NCBI GenBank assembly: GCA_030268105.1
Contig: BSDZ01000019.1
Coordinates: forward strand, 1,962,001 to 2,026,000
DNA from: Volvox africanus
Taxonomy: Eukaryota; Chlorophyta; Chlorophyceae; Chlamydomonadales; Volvocaceae
Length of the DNA: 64,000 nucleotides
Direction: 5' to 3'
A program made the position numbers and the translations under genes. The notes beneath the pieces are model-generated. The model was not told the origin of the DNA and did not search any database. It saw nothing but the letters and a program-made list of their open reading frames with translations. This document shows positions 37,098 to 50,091 of the stretch, piece by piece (the stretch's first letter is position 1; each line of letters begins with the position of its first letter).

Positions 37098-40000
37098 ATG
37101 GTTAGTTTAGCTCTACGTTTAGGTTGAAATAACGCTCCGTCTCGCAACGCAAACACCCTTCTGCCAAAGTTGCCTCTTCTTGCTCGTGATACCTGCTCAT
37201 CCCCTGGGTTGCGGTGATACAAAAATTGGAAAAGGCTTTGGACCTGAGCAAAATTATGGTAGGGATAACCTAAAATCCTTCTGTGGGCATCTTATGAATT
37301 TTTATGCAAACTACCTATGTAGGATAAGTCCAAGCAGAAGACACCAACTAAAACTCAGGCCAAGGACATTCGTAGCTTTTTTACAAAGCCCGGTGGCTCC
37401 CTAGGTGCGTTGGGCCACTGCCTGCTGCTTGGGAAAAGACAATGCACGTTGGTATTCTGAAAATGTCTGTAAATACGGCTCTCTACAGGTGCTGCCAAAG
37501 ATACACCCGTGATCGCAAAGGTGGGTATTTGCCATAACATTATTGCGAGTAGGTCGCGGGCCTTGCCTCACGATGGAACGCACCCGCACGTTTCGCAGGA
37601 TGAAAATCCCCCCAAGGGGGAACCAGTGGTAGCGTCTCCGGTGGCCCTCAAGCCGGTCGCCGTCCCGCAGGTAGCCCAGCAAATTTCGAAACCAGCCGCG
37701 ACAGCTAAGGTTAAACCTCTCGCCAAGAACAGTAAAGCCGCGACCCTAGACGACGATGATGAGGATGTCGTAGTTGTGCGTCGGCCTCCAAAACGCAAAG
37801 AAATGCAGAGGTGAGTGCTGGGTTCTGGTACAGCAGAGGTTGGGGGAGGCCATTAGATTGCAAGTGCAACAGAAGAGGCCATTTATCCAGCTGGCCTACA
37901 CAGTTGTAAGGGAACTGGGGCTGATAAGGAAGCTAAATCCAAGCCCCCCATGCCTCATATATAGGTAGGCCCAGGGTGGATGGTGCATATTGGTGGGTGC
38001 CCGCAGAGGAAACCTCTGCTATTGATGTCACAGGGACATGGAGATTCCTGATGGATTTCTAATCGAAAGTGGCTTGCCTAAATTCTTTACTTGCCACTTG
38101 TGTTCTTGCTCTCGCTGGTTGCCATGAATGTTATGCATGACGCTGCATGCTACGATAGGGCCTCTCCAGGTGCTGGACGCAGTGAGTTGGGCGACGGCAA
38201 TGGCAGTGGGGGCCCTTCGTCTGCAGTCCCCCGCGGCGATGGAGCACCTGTGGCCAAGAGGCGCCGCGTTGTTGTTGACGAGGAGGAGTACGTCGCTTTA
38301 GTGGAGTCGTCATCCGACGATGATGAATTCAGTGTAAGAGCCGTAAGGGCTCTCCCAGGCCGTTCAACTTCAGAGACATCTCAGGCGAGAAAGCAAGGGC
38401 CCGGCTTCGGTAGCTGGCCTGGCTGCCTTGCAATCCTTTGGGATGCTGCGTTGCCAGGACTTCTGCTGCCATCCATAACTGAGTTCTCCACAATATGACG
38501 TCCTTTGTTGTCACAGCAATGGGGATTAGTAGTTGGATCGCGTGTATCCGCACTATGACTTAATGGTTGTGCACAGATGTTCGGGTCGGAGGCTTCAGCA
38601 GACGTTCTGGGCGCTACCTGATGTCCGATTCCTACAGGACCTTGAGGACGAGCAGAGCAGTGACAGCGGGAACGTGTTCATGGAGACTGAAGATGAGCGT
38701 GCCGCCAGCAAGCGCAAAATGGCTGCGGCCAAGGCAGCGAAGCCCGCTACAAAGCTAGCGGGTACAAAACACGCGCGGTCACCGCCGGCTGCTAAAGCAT
38801 TGACATCCACTCCCAGGGTGCGGAATCGGCATACAATAAGCTGTCTTGAGCACTCGGGCATGTTCACATCTTGTGCTTTGGCTGTCAAACCAAACGCGAG
38901 GGCAACGAAAGGTTCGCGTTTGTTTATGGGTATCAGGAATGTCAGCCAAAACTATATCTATATTAATTACGTGACGCCTATATATTCCGCACTCGCCAGG
39001 CCAAAGCCGATGTCAAGGCTGCAGATGCAGAAGCAGGATCCAAAAAGATAGCCCGTGCAAACGGTATTAGTGCGGGTGGCAGTGCTCGCAAGCCCGCGGC
39101 CTCCAAGAAAGCGGCGCCTTTCACCCTGAATGCCGATGCGGAGGCCGCTGTTGAGGCCGTGAATAAGGCGATTGAGCATCTGCCTTCCGAAGAGCAGGTC
39201 AACTTCAGCCTCATGCCGGAAGGCGGAGAAGCCGCAGGCAACGACAGCACGGAGCCACCGAACTACCGGAAAAAGGCACGGATTGTGGGTTGCCTTCAAT
39301 GGGAACACAAGACTGCAAAAATAACGGGCATTGCCCGGGGGTTCATAATTCCAGAAATCTTAGGGCACTGTGTTTGAATATATTGGGTGCATTGGAGCAC
39401 CCATAACACGCTGTGAGACCCGGATGAGGTATCGACTGATCATCTGAGGATGGGCAATGCATTATGGTCCTTACAGCATCTGTATGCACACCTCTTTTGT
39501 CTTGCGTGGTTGTCCCCTGTGCACTTATACAGGAGGCTCCGCGTGGCCATCCCGACTGCCTGACGGGCCGCACGTTTGTGATCACGGGCGTGCTGGACAG
39601 CCTGATGCGCCCCGACGCGGAGGACCTTATCAAGCGTCACGGCGGCAAGGTGACCCAGAACGTGTCTGGCAAGACATCATTCTTGCTGGTGGGCCACAAC
39701 TGCGGACGCAGCAAGTATCGCATGGTAAGGATGGCGACATTGCACAGTGGTCATCTGGGGCTGCCGCCGCTCTTTCACAATACGTTTTGGCGCTGCTTGT
39801 CACGGGAAATCCTTATCCTTATTCCTATAAGTGCCGATTAGCGTCAAGGACTACTGCATATATGCTGCAGCATTTGAAGGGTTCTTCAATGGCGTAGCTG
39901 TTTCTTCCAGGGGTTCACGGAGGCCTCAAAACGTCTTTCCGGGAGTCCCCCCGCAACCCTACCTAGGTAGGCCCTAAGATGTTCCGGGGCTATCCGGTAC

Positions 40001-43000
40001 CTAGGAAAAACGTTTTCCGGGGCACAAAATGCGTCAATATTCGTCCTTTTCGTTTGTTTTATATCAAATTATTTTTAGACAAAAACATGTTAACTATGTT
40101 GAGGTTTCCTGAGCGCCAAGCTGTCAAGCGTACGTCAAATCATAATGGTTCTGAAGCCAGTCGTCTCCGGAACTTGATCTTGCTTTTAACAGGAGTTTTC
40201 CCAGTACACCCGAAGGAAACGGTTCTTTCCAAGGGGCAGGTTTTCTCTGCCTCCGGAAGGTTGGTCTCCTTACGACTGAAAATTCTCGGTGGCCCCCGGA
40301 GCAAACCCAACACTTTTACGGAGATTTTCCTAAATGCCAATTCTCTTCGGGTCCCGTCTGGGATGAAATACGCAGATTTTAAGGCAGGGTCCTTAGAAAG
40401 GATTAAAGATTCTGCGAATGCTGCCGCTTCGCTCGCATGCACACCGCTAGCATATATTGATGCTGGTTGACGCAGGCAAAATGCTGGTTACGCACTGAAA
40501 CTCAGGCCTGTTCCCTTACCGCAAAATGGTGGGACACGGCAGGCTAAGCACCACAAGACCAAGGTGCTTGATGAGGACGGCCTCTTTGCACTCCTCCGAG
40601 CCAGTGCACCTTTTGCACCGCCGGAGCGTCCTACAGCAGGCCCCATACCCGGTACAGCCGAGCCCGCCAGTATACCTACGTCGAAATTCTTCGGCTCCAC
40701 AGTGGCGGGCGCAGGGGGAGGTGGCGCTCTGCGCAAGCCGGGAGACCCCGTGGCGCTCTACAATGCCGGAGTACGTATCCAGCCGCCCATTACAGGCGCC
40801 AGTAGCGGAGGGGGGTCGCTGAACCAGCTTTGGGTGGACAAGTACAAGCCAGCCAATAGCTTTGAGCTGGTTGGCAACAACACGCTGGTTGCCAACTTGA
40901 AGCAGTGGCTGGAATGTTGGGAGCAGGTGTGGCAATGGATGGTGGGTGTATGGCTTGCTGATGGGAACCTGACGGGGGCAGTCTGGTGGTGAAAGTCCTG
41001 TCGTTCCTAGCGCGTCAGGCAGCCAATACATCCCAGGCTGGGCGTGCCAAGTCCTGGTCTATGTCATTATGAACGGAAGACGCATGTTCCTCTGTTCATA
41101 GGAGTAAGGGAGCTGCATGCGTACCCCGCTGAGCAGTTGGGCTTTGCTATTCTCACTCCACCCCTGCTGCAGGTCCACCAGCGCGGTGCTGCAGCCCCGA
41201 CTGCAAAGGGAGGAGGCTCAAAACCCAAGGATATGTCCAAGAAGGCCGCGCTGCTGAGTGGACCGCCAGGCATTGGCAAGACCAGCGCAGCGCATATCAT
41301 AGCGCGAGAGACTGGGTAAGATACTGCCTTAGGATTCACTTCAGCAGTACAGACCAGAACGTGGATACGACGGTGCCCAGCGTGGTGATGTCATTTGCAG
41401 TGCGGCACACCCTGAACCTGTGTATGCTGCCAAGGGCAAACCTACCATAGGTAGCTGCTTAGATTTGAGGACAAAAGTTGTCCGCAGATGCAGATTTGAT
41501 GCTGTAAAGAGTGTCATGGTCAGGAAGGAATGACTTAGGGTTTCTTTTCGGGGCTGCTGTGGCTTATCCAGGAAGCTGTGGTGCACTGCAGTGTGGGCCT
41601 TGTCTGAGTTTAGATTTTTTCCTATCCCACTGCGGGCGTTTTTGGGTCAGGTACGAGGTGGTGGAAATGAACGCCAGCGACGTGCGTAATAAGAGCAGCA
41701 AGGTTTCGGAGGGCATTGCTGGCAAGCAGTCCAACGTGATTAAGGAGATGGTGTCCAACACCACGTTGTTGGGGCCTCTTGGCGGCAAGATCCGCAAGCA
41801 ATTGCTCGTCATGGACGAGGTAGACGGCATGTCGGGTAAGGCACAGGGGGATGAAGAGCTGGAGGGAGAGAATGAGAGATATGGGCGAGGGGCCCAGGAT
41901 CCTTGTGAGCTAGGGTTTGTATAAACAGTGATGTAAGTAGGGCATTCGATGTCAGTGGCTGCGAAATGGGGGATCCATGCGTTTTACAGCGCATGGTATG
42001 CGACAGGGGCACGGTAAAGCCTAGTGCTTTGTCATTCTTGGGTTGCCTCGCAAGAATGTGTCGTCGTTCCATTGCTGTAACATAAGAAGACATGAGCATT
42101 GAAGGGAGAACGTGTGTTCGGTCTTTACGGTATGGCCGTTTAGTACAGTGCGATCTAGGTTTCTTCTGGGTTCTCTATGGCAACGCTTGAACTCCACCTT
42201 TCTCACCTCTGCCAGCTGGCGATCGCGGTGGTATCCAGGACCTAATTGAGACGATCAAACGATCAAAGATCCCCATCATCTGCATCTGCAATGACAAGTA
42301 CAACCAGAAGCTACGCTCTCTGCGTAATTACTGCATGGAGCTTGAGTTCCGCAAGCCTACCGCACAGCAGATTTCCAAGCGTATGAGCGAGATCTGCCAG
42401 AAGGAGGGTCTCCAAGTTAACCAGGTATGCAACCCACTTGTGGGGTACAGGTAGGAGTAGGAGGACGCACACTACCGGCGGACCTTGTATATATCCGTCG
42501 TTTTGAGTGCCAGCATGAAAGCTGCGAAATATTATGTTGGCTGGCAATGAGCAATGATGGCCCCAAACGTCTTATTGTGGCAACGCGAACACTTCTCACA
42601 GCGTTGTCTTGTGGTGTACTGTATTTGAAGCATGTATTTCGTATTATAATTAAGCATACATGTTGTATCAAGGCTAGCGGCAGTATGTAATACCGCCCGC
42701 GTTCATGGGTTTGGCATCGAGTTGCCGTGAGTGTCAGGCATCATCCTCAGCCTTGACCTGCGACATAGGCGTCCCGCAAATTCGTTCGTCTTTTGGCTCC
42801 TTCCTTTCATTTAACGATGTGCTGCCTGGCGCGTGACCTCTTTGCATTCACCTTTCCTTCTCTGTCCTATGCAGGCCACCATGGAGGCGCTGGTCACGGG
42901 AGCGGGAGGGGATTTGCGTCTCATCCTGGGGCAGCTGCAGATGGTGCGGTTGCGGGCGCAAGCCCTCACCTACGACGAGGTGCGTCTAAGAAGCGTACGC

Positions 43001-46000
43001 CGAGCTCAAGGGAAGGTGATCCGGCCGATTGTATATGAATATCAGCCTGAATAACTTGTAACATACACACGTCTTAGTTGATGGAGGTCGCAATGCTAAG
43101 GCCAGTGGCGCGTCAGTATTGAACAGTGGCAAGGTTGACGGCTCCCCAGACCGCTCCGTGCTACATGTTGTGCCTTGTTCGCTGCGTTCTTTGTGCATAC
43201 CACCCTTTCGTCCCATTTAACGCTTTGGCTTTGCACGGTTATTTGGTCCGTGCGCTACACGTGCACAACAAATCCGTGATACATGTTTTCCCCAACGAAT
43301 GTTCATTACGCCATGGGTTGTCGCTCTCTTTCGGCTCTTGGGTTGGTTGCTCATTGGCAGGTTCGCGGTAAGATGGGCGCCAGCAAGGATACGGACATGA
43401 GCCCCTTCGAGTGCGCGCGGCGTCTGTTGGAGCCCTCATGCTCGCTGCTGCCCATGAGTGAGCGTATGGACCTGGTCTTCGCGGACATGGACCTGGTGCC
43501 TTTGTTGGTGCAAGAAAATTACCTCAACCATAGGCCCACCATCGCACGTGAGTTGCATCGGAAGGGAGCCAAGGGCGTGCAGTAGAGGGCGGCCCACATG
43601 TAGGTGCTGTTAATTCATCAGGCGGCATCTAGGAAATGGGCCGGTTCTGACGAAGCTACTGCCCGCAGGACTGTCGTTGGGATGCCAGCACCGATGCGAC
43701 GGTGTGTTTCGCGTCAGCCCAAGCTTACCAAGAATTTATGACGGTCCTGGCAATGTGAATGTTTGGTCTCTCCTGCCCTTCTGTGCAATCTCGACTTGAT
43801 TCTTTCCCGGTTTCCCAATTTACGTCGTTAGCGGACATCTCGTCACGTCTCCGCGCCATAGCCAAGGCGTCTGATTCCATTTCCTTTGGCGACGTGGTCA
43901 ACAACACGCTGCGACGCACCCAGAACTGGGGGCTTATGCCCTTCGCGGCTGTCATGAGCAGCCTTCTGCCGGCGACCTACATGCGCGGCACGCGGGAGAT
44001 TTTTGGTCTCTACCCCACGGAGATGAACTTTCCCAGGTAGGAAATTGAACGGATGTGGGGTATGAGCGCAAGAATATGGATAATCGTTTCCATGCGGACT
44101 GGCAGCCTGCGCTGAATTATAGTGCTGCTCTTGGGAGTGCGGTGAGACGCGGGAGCATCTGTATGCGATCATGTTTTGTCAATAAATACTGCGTCGTAGC
44201 TGTCGGCACATGAGCAGAATCTCCGAAGGCTCTTGTTGCGACAGTTCTTTAATCCCGAATGAAGGGCCCGGTTTTGCTTTAGTTCAATCTAGAACCTACA
44301 ATAATTGTTTCACGGCATATCCTGCATCCGGTGCAGCCATACGTCCGCATTATACAATGCCCATCGTTGGCCATTACTAGCATGGCTGAACTTCTGTTGA
44401 ATTCACCGCTTGGTAACACTTTCTCCTGTATCCGCCTGGTGAAATTGCGCGCTCAAGGTTCACAGCCTGGCTTGGCAATTACTCGAGCGGCAACAAGCAG
44501 CGGCGCCTGCTTGGGGAGCTATCTACCACCATGGCCGCCTCGGGCCGCATATCGTCATCTCGCAGTGCCGTGCGCCTCGAGTACGCATCCGCATTGCGAC
44601 ACCTGCTAGTGCAGCCGTTGGTACGGGAGCAGGAGGCTGCCGTACCGTCCATTGTAGAGCTTATGCATGGCTACTGCATTGACAGGTAGTATCCATGTCT
44701 GCATCGCCGTTCGTGAATCAACTGCAGTAGCAGATGGTTCCGTGCTGCAGAGTGTTGCGTCACATCGCGCCAGGCCTGAGGATATGGCATGGATGGGCAC
44801 CATAAGTGCACCGGGTTGTTCAGCGATCAGCAGCACCTCACATCAACTTTGACCTGCTGATATGAGCCGCAGCCTGAGCTGCCCTAAAAACACTAAAACC
44901 CTTAAAAACCTAAAATCCTTCGAGCTGATAATCTTGATGTTGTTGTCTTTCATCAGTTTTGTAACCCGACCAACTCATCGCAGGGAGCAGTTTGATTTCA
45001 TTCTTGACGTTACGTCGTTTAAGAGCAAAGCCACGTGGGCCGAGGACACGTTTAAGGAAGTGCCCACAAAGGTTAAGTCGGCATTTACCAGGTAGAGTCC
45101 GGGCTGAATGTGCAATATGGAGGTTTGCAAGGTTGCGTAGGATAGCTTATTAGGCACGGATGGGCATGCTATCTTGTACTCTCCTACCTTGACGAGTAGC
45201 GGCCATACTGAATTCGCGTAAATTAAATCCGCCCGAGTGCAGGTCTCGCATAGGAAAACAATTAGGTCCAGGCCGCAAATCGCTGCTGAAGAACCTCTAT
45301 GGGTATTTATCGCCCTTGAGGGATCATGGATTCTATTTGTGCTGCATCTGCAGGAACCTTAACTCCTCTATGCCCACGGCCCGATGCCTCGCGCAAGTGG
45401 AGGAGGTGAAGCTCGGCCGCGGGGCTGGCAAGGGCAAGGGTCGGAAGGCAGCCCCTGAGGACAACGATGAGGAGGGACCGCTCGGGGAAGGGGAGGGGGA
45501 TGAGGTGCGCAGAGCGGTTGTGGCGACATCGGCTGCATGAAGATAGGAGTGATAGATACAGCAGATCCGATCACGCGTAAACATAGATATATTTTATGTA
45601 TATTTGCTCCACGCTGAAGGACGATAAGGTGTGTAGGTCAAGCATTAGTAAGCGTGGACGTTCATGACACTAGAAATGTTTCGCCCGCAAAAGCCAATTC
45701 CAAAGTCTTAAACTAGCACCTCGGATTATGGGTCCCCTCATGACCTTCCGCTTCCTCGCAACACTGTGGACTGTGTTAATGACTCAGGATGCGAATCCGA
45801 TGGAGAAGGAGACGGCTGAAGCCGCGCAGGGTGAGCAAGAGGAGGACGAGGTGGACCCGGCCACACTGGCGCGGCGCCTGGCAAAGGGAGGCCTAGTCGT
45901 ACAGCTTCAGGATGACAGCAAGGCCAAAGGAAAAAGGGGGAATGCCGGTGCAGGTCGCGGTGGTGGTACGGCGAAGGCGGCAGTTGCCGGCAAAGCGAGC

Positions 46001-46054
46001 ACCATGGGACGTGGAGGCGGCCGAGGTGCCGTGAAGGCCAGTGCAAAGAAGTGA
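37098..46054 (+). CDS. RFC1: Replication factor C large subunit (RFC1), ~18 exons, ~1128 aa
   Basis: Proposed exons: 37098-37100 (ATG only, tentative), 37323-37404, 37489-37810, 38183-38333, 38638-38817, 39000-39284, 39533-39724, 40543-40926, 41173-41315, 41651-41835, 42216-42424, 42875-42979, 43361-43547, 43832-44036, 44458-44685, 44984-45091, 45354-45504, 45788-46054. RFC1 is the large subunit of the clamp loader that opens PCNA at primer ends. Seen in order: N-terminal AKDIRSFFTKP (PCNA-binding-like), acidic/basic linker with KRRR, BRCT domain (GRTFVITGVLDSLMRPDAED), WVDKYKP box, Walker A SGPPGIGKTSAAH (~563-571), Walker B LLVMDEVDGM (~634-639), sensor 1 IPIICICNDKYN, the RFC1-specific collar (DMDLVPLLVQENYLN, TQNWGLMP, VPTKVKSAFTR) and a Lys/Gly-rich nuclear tail. 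Its length matches human RFC1 (about 1150). Confidence 0.93.
39900..40500 (+). repeat. Dispersed repeat inside an RFC1 intron
   Basis: The intron 39725-40542 is much larger than its neighbours. Its interior shares diverged, collinear words with 46690-47110 on the same strand: AGGCCCTAA followed by a TCCGG-rich tract, CAAGCTGTCAAG versus CAAGCTATCAAG, and CCGGAACT followed within a few bases by CTTGCTTTT. It has no coding capacity that I recognise, so it looks like a non-autonomous mobile element. A 14-bp palindrome, CCTACCTAGGTAGG, lies at 39958-39971. Confidence 0.65.
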
Positions 46055-46689
46055 GGGTTTGCAGGATAGCAGCAACTCTTAATGGCAGGCCGCTGAGTGA
46101 CGGCAGCGTTGTGGATCTTTGGGTCGTTGGATTGTGAAGTGCAGACCGCAGGCCACAACATCAAGCACGGAGTCATATGTTAAATATAGTTGGAGTTGTG
46201 GTTGGTTTGCCACACGCGTATTAATGAACACGGCCACAGAAGCCGTAGGCATTGTTGGACACTGCCTGAAGCCGCACGTTTGCTCATGGGCTCGTGGTAT
46301 ATATGCCTGGTACAAGGTATGACATATCCGTTTGGTATGCGTTCCGCCTATGTTTTTCCCTCAGCGCATTGCAGCAGGCAGCTGCCGTCTTGGCCTGAGA
46401 GAGAAGTTGTTTATTGCGCCTCAAAGTTCGGTACAAGTACTTGGGTTACTTTATACAAACCCAGCGCAGCATCAATTAGCCTGTGGCGAAGTTCATGGCG
46501 GAGCTCTGAATGAGTGTATAGCACATGGCATCGCTTTAAAGTAAGCATATGAAATGGGCAACAATCTCAACAACACAACAGGTCCCATAATTTACGCTAG
46601 CACTTTCCCTATCCTTAACAAGTGTATTCAGCTATAATGACATCTGCATGGAGCCATTGTTCCCACCTGATTCTAAGTGGGGCTCTTCA

Positions 46690-47115
46690 AGGGGGTAGCT
46701 TTTTGCTCCGGGCCGGGGTCCCCGGAGCCCCCCGAACTCCTTTCTAGTAACACCCTCCGAATCCTAACTGGGCAGGCCCTAAAACGGTCCGGAGTGCCCT
46801 GGAAACTACACGGACGATTTCTTGGCACAGCATGTCATATTGTGAATTTCATATAAGAAACACTGTGAAAACAAACTATAATGATTTCCCTTGGTGTCAA
46901 GCTATCAAGTCGTAAGGCTCTGGGGCCAGTAGCTGTCCCCGGAACTGGACCTTGCTTTTGCCAAAACGAGTTTCAGGTAAACCTGTTGGACACGAGGATA
47001 CGAAGTAATAACCAGTTCCCTGCCAAGCTCATTGTTAGGAAGCTGCTAAGGCCGTCCGCATCTGAACCATGTCAGGGTACCAACAGCTTCTGCCCACCAC
47101 TCTATCTGTAGCATA
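46690..47115 (+). repeat. Second copy of the dispersed repeat, downstream of RFC1
   Basis: This is the counterpart of the RFC1 intronic repeat at 39900-40500, in the same orientation and roughly collinear but clearly diverged. The start is rich in CCGG/CCCC (GGGCCGGGGTCCCCGGAGCCCC). No terminal inverted repeats or target-site duplications could be fixed by eye. Confidence 0.6.
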
Positions 47116-47172
47116 GCTAGGTACAGCAAAGGTCTGATCGGAAGATGTCCAGACAACTGATCATCATCGTTC

Positions 47173-47345
47173 ATGGTGGTGAACGCAGTGTTGGCGGTAT
47201 CAACACCAGCGGTTTTGGAGGTCGCACTGGTCGTAGAGTAGGAGATGGTGGGCATGACAGTGTCAGTAGTATCAACACCATTGGCTTTGGAGATTGCGCC
47301 AGTCATGGGTTCGGAGATGGTGGCACCGCAGTGTCAACGCGGTGT
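47173..47345 (+). pseudogene. Degenerate inverted fragment of the 24-residue-repeat gene
   Basis: The plus-strand reading gives MVVNAVLAVSTPAVLEVALV, then an in-frame TAG, then MTVSVVSTPLALEIAPVMGS and another stop. This clearly resembles the minus-strand reading of 50200-50550 (for example VVSKPTVLEIAPVVGSEVVE). The two are in opposite orientation and about 3 kb apart. The internal stops and short length mark it as a relic. Confidence 0.7.
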
Positions 47346-48704
47346 CAATGCCAGCGTTTTTTGAGATTACATTGATCGTGAATTCACCCCAGGATGCCAC
47401 ACTTACCCGCCAATACATGAAAACCTTAGGACTGCGAAGTGAGCATAACGTCGTCGAGGTGTGCACCGTATATACACGGTGGAATGTATCTGGAGCGGAG
47501 GTCCATGCCACAGAGCCAGCACGTTATGTATCGGGGATATCCTCTATCCAATGGCCTGTGTTTTAAGTACTGCATCACACACAGGAAGTTTGATGCAGGT
47601 CGTGGCATGTAGTATTTTGTCGGGGAATACATAACAATTGCTTGACTGTACCTGAACCTGCCACCATGTCATAGATTCACAGCCTTTACTTGCTGAAAGC
47701 ACAAGCTATTGGCTTGGGCCTCCTCATTGGCACCATCATAAATGGCGAGGGGACCCCTATATGGAGTATAGCAGGGCTGCAGTACAGTAGGGCTGTTAAT
47801 CACAGGACACTAAGTAAGACCTCAATGAAACCAGTGCTGCACCCCAGTGAACAACTTGACAGAACAACGGTTTTCCTACCCAACACGTGGCCCGACTGAT
47901 GCATACGGGGCAGCAGCCGTCCTCCTCAGTCACTCTCTCCCCCTCTCCTTCAAGCAGCTTGATAGTGTAATGAAGGAAGTCACCATCCTCGTGTATATGT
48001 TGGAATTGGGGGATTTACACTGACTGCCATGTCTTTGTTTCTATTAATTCATATAGCCTCTCTCTTACATTAGAGGCCTGTGCCTGCATCTGCGCTGCTA
48101 ATCACCTGACTAAGGGGTCTTTTGTTACCCGCATCTGCCCCGCCTCCATACACCCACCTAACGAATAGTATACCCATAAAAGGTGACACAGACTCGCTTC
48201 ACAACCGCCTTCATGAAAGAAACAAGGTCCGCCATTAAAGAAGAGGACTTCTCATTAGTACCATTATTATTACCCAGTAGGTTACGTTCAACTGTGTCCT
48301 TCAAGCTAGCTAGGGATAATAAGCGAATAAAAATGTACCATTCGGTTACTGTGAGAGGGATAAATTGATCACCACGCTGCAGCTGCAGCAAGATGCTGAA
48401 TTGTGACACAGCTCAAAAAAACCGTACTTGGGAACGCACGCATTCAAACAGAATTGCGCACCATGGAGCACTTAGGCTCCACAATCCTTTCGCACCATCC
48501 CTCTATCTGCTCCTTGTTATTGGAAATAGAGCACAGCACATCATGCTAGCTCGAGGTCCTGAATTGTCAACAACAATAATTCACCTTGCCAACAACGTAT
48601 ATACAAACACACAGCCAAGGAATAAAACTTCAACAAAGCTGATGAAGGAAGTGAAACGGATCAGATCAAAGGACAAGCCAACGTGTTGCAGGCTACATAT
48701 CTTG

Positions 48705-49045
48705 TATCTCTGTTGTGTCCGCCTACAAAGGCCCAATCAGAAGATGACCGTCTGCGGTCCAATCCTGGACACTATCCGTAGATACCCCAGGATACTACAA
48801 TTATCCCCCATCTCAAGGATGTGTCCTCACTTCCCAGGGGCAGGGTGAATCACCACCCTGTAAGGAAAGATCCCTGCAAGGTCATTCCTCATGCGGACAG
48901 GCGTCCTGCATCCAGCTATCACCATTGGGATTCAAACCCGGATCAATTCTTGCACGTCTCGATACCATTGTTGTATCTCTGTTGTGTCATCTGCGGTCCA
49001 ATCCTGGACACTACCCGCCGTGGATACCCCAGGATACTACAGCAT
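48705..49045 (+). repeat. Direct duplication of an ~80-bp segment
   Basis: A segment containing TTGTATCTCTGTTGTGTC, CTGCGGTCCAATCCTGGACA and GATACCCCAGGATACTACA occurs at about 48705-48800 and again at about 48972-49045, in the same orientation with small indels. It is probably part of a decayed repeat family. Confidence 0.75.
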
Positions 49046-49385
49046 ACCCTGCGGTATGTGAGTTTTGCTGAATCAAGAAAAATAAATGAAGCGCTAAAAG
49101 CAGGGTAGGGGTGTAATTGCCCTGTCATGATGGCCCATCTACAAAAAACCAGTCATACTAACATTGCATCTGCAGTACGCAGTTCACCTGCCTGAAGTCT
49201 CACCCGACCTGCCCCCAATACAGAGGTGGCATACAAAGAGCCCTGGCAGAGGTCCACCATAAGCGGATTAGCAATCAAACCAGATACTGCTGAAGATGCA
49301 GTTGGCGTCTCCCATCTATACATAAACCTATAAACCTATAAACCTATATTCCTATAAACCAATAAGCTATCATACGGAAATCTAA

Positions 49386-49619
49386 TCAGAAGTTAAGCGG
49401 TTGCTGCGCAACAAGCCGTTCATGTGTGTGCCATTTACGGCACTGAGCTGCCACATCACCATCACCATCATCATCATCATCATCCTCACCATTGGCCAAT
49501 GAAGACCTCTCGTTTCTGTTTCTGTTGCTCGTCTCTTGCATGTAACCTGCTTTCCTTCCAAACCTACCCAGAGCCTCCACCCGTGTCTCTATAATTAGTA
49601 TTTTATCACCGCCTGTCAC
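49386..49619 (-). CDS. Possible C-terminal exon with a poly-Asp tract
   Basis: The minus-strand frame ending at 49386 reads through YMQETSNRNRNERSSLANGE, an Asp-rich run encoded by a (ATC)n-type microsatellite at 49453-49490, and ends with RLVAQQPLNF. It lies downstream of, and on the same strand as, the coiled-coil gene at 50-51.4 kb and could be its last exon. I found no homologue, and the linking splice sites are not resolved. Confidence 0.25.
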   Translation of the reverse strand: MTGGDKILIIETRVEALGRFGRKAGYMQETSNRNRNERSSLANGEDDDDDDGDGDVAAQCRKWHTHERLVAQQPLNF

Positions 49620-50091
49620 AACCCTCTATCTATCTCCTCCCTCAGTTACAAGTTCGCCTCATTCCTGATCGTGGGGCCTGCCTGCTGGTGCGTGGGAGAC
49701 CCTTTTCCTCCAGATACCCCCAAACCCCAAACATGCTTTAGTTGCACAGCCACTAGTGCGCATCAGCCAGGCATGCCCGCCTGTGCAGCCTGCTGCTGCC
49801 CACTCTGCTGCTCTGAAGAGTGAACCCTCCCACACCCCGCCCAGGTTCTCCTCCAGTAAGTTGTTCTAATCCTGCAACCAGCGCAAGCACACAAGGTTAT
49901 CATGAGCCCCCACTACGGCATACATATCCGGTCCCTGCACGGCACTACGACAAAGCCACCAAGCCTGCCTCTCCTGTACGCACAAAGGGATTCAGGCGGG
50001 GATCCAATCTCAGATGCCTCATCACTCTACGTCTGCAGCAGCCACTGCTGCTGCAGCAGTTGCAAGTTTGCAACCAGAGCCCAGAGGTAAG

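Larger units (their letters stand above)
46055..49385. other. Gene-poor, repeat-bearing region downstream of RFC1
   Basis: This holds the RFC1 3' untranslated region, a dispersed repeat (46690-47115), a degenerate fragment of the 24-residue repeat gene (47173-47345), a duplicated segment (48705-49045) and spacer. Short open frames here look like chance. A small tandem of ATAAACCTAT units lies at about 49324-49360. Confidence 0.5.

Noticed and set aside
39270..39290. A third GC-AG intron in RFC1 after AAAAAG at 39278
   Set aside because: A GT donor six bases further on (ATT followed by GTGGGT) keeps the same phase, so a GC donor is not needed.
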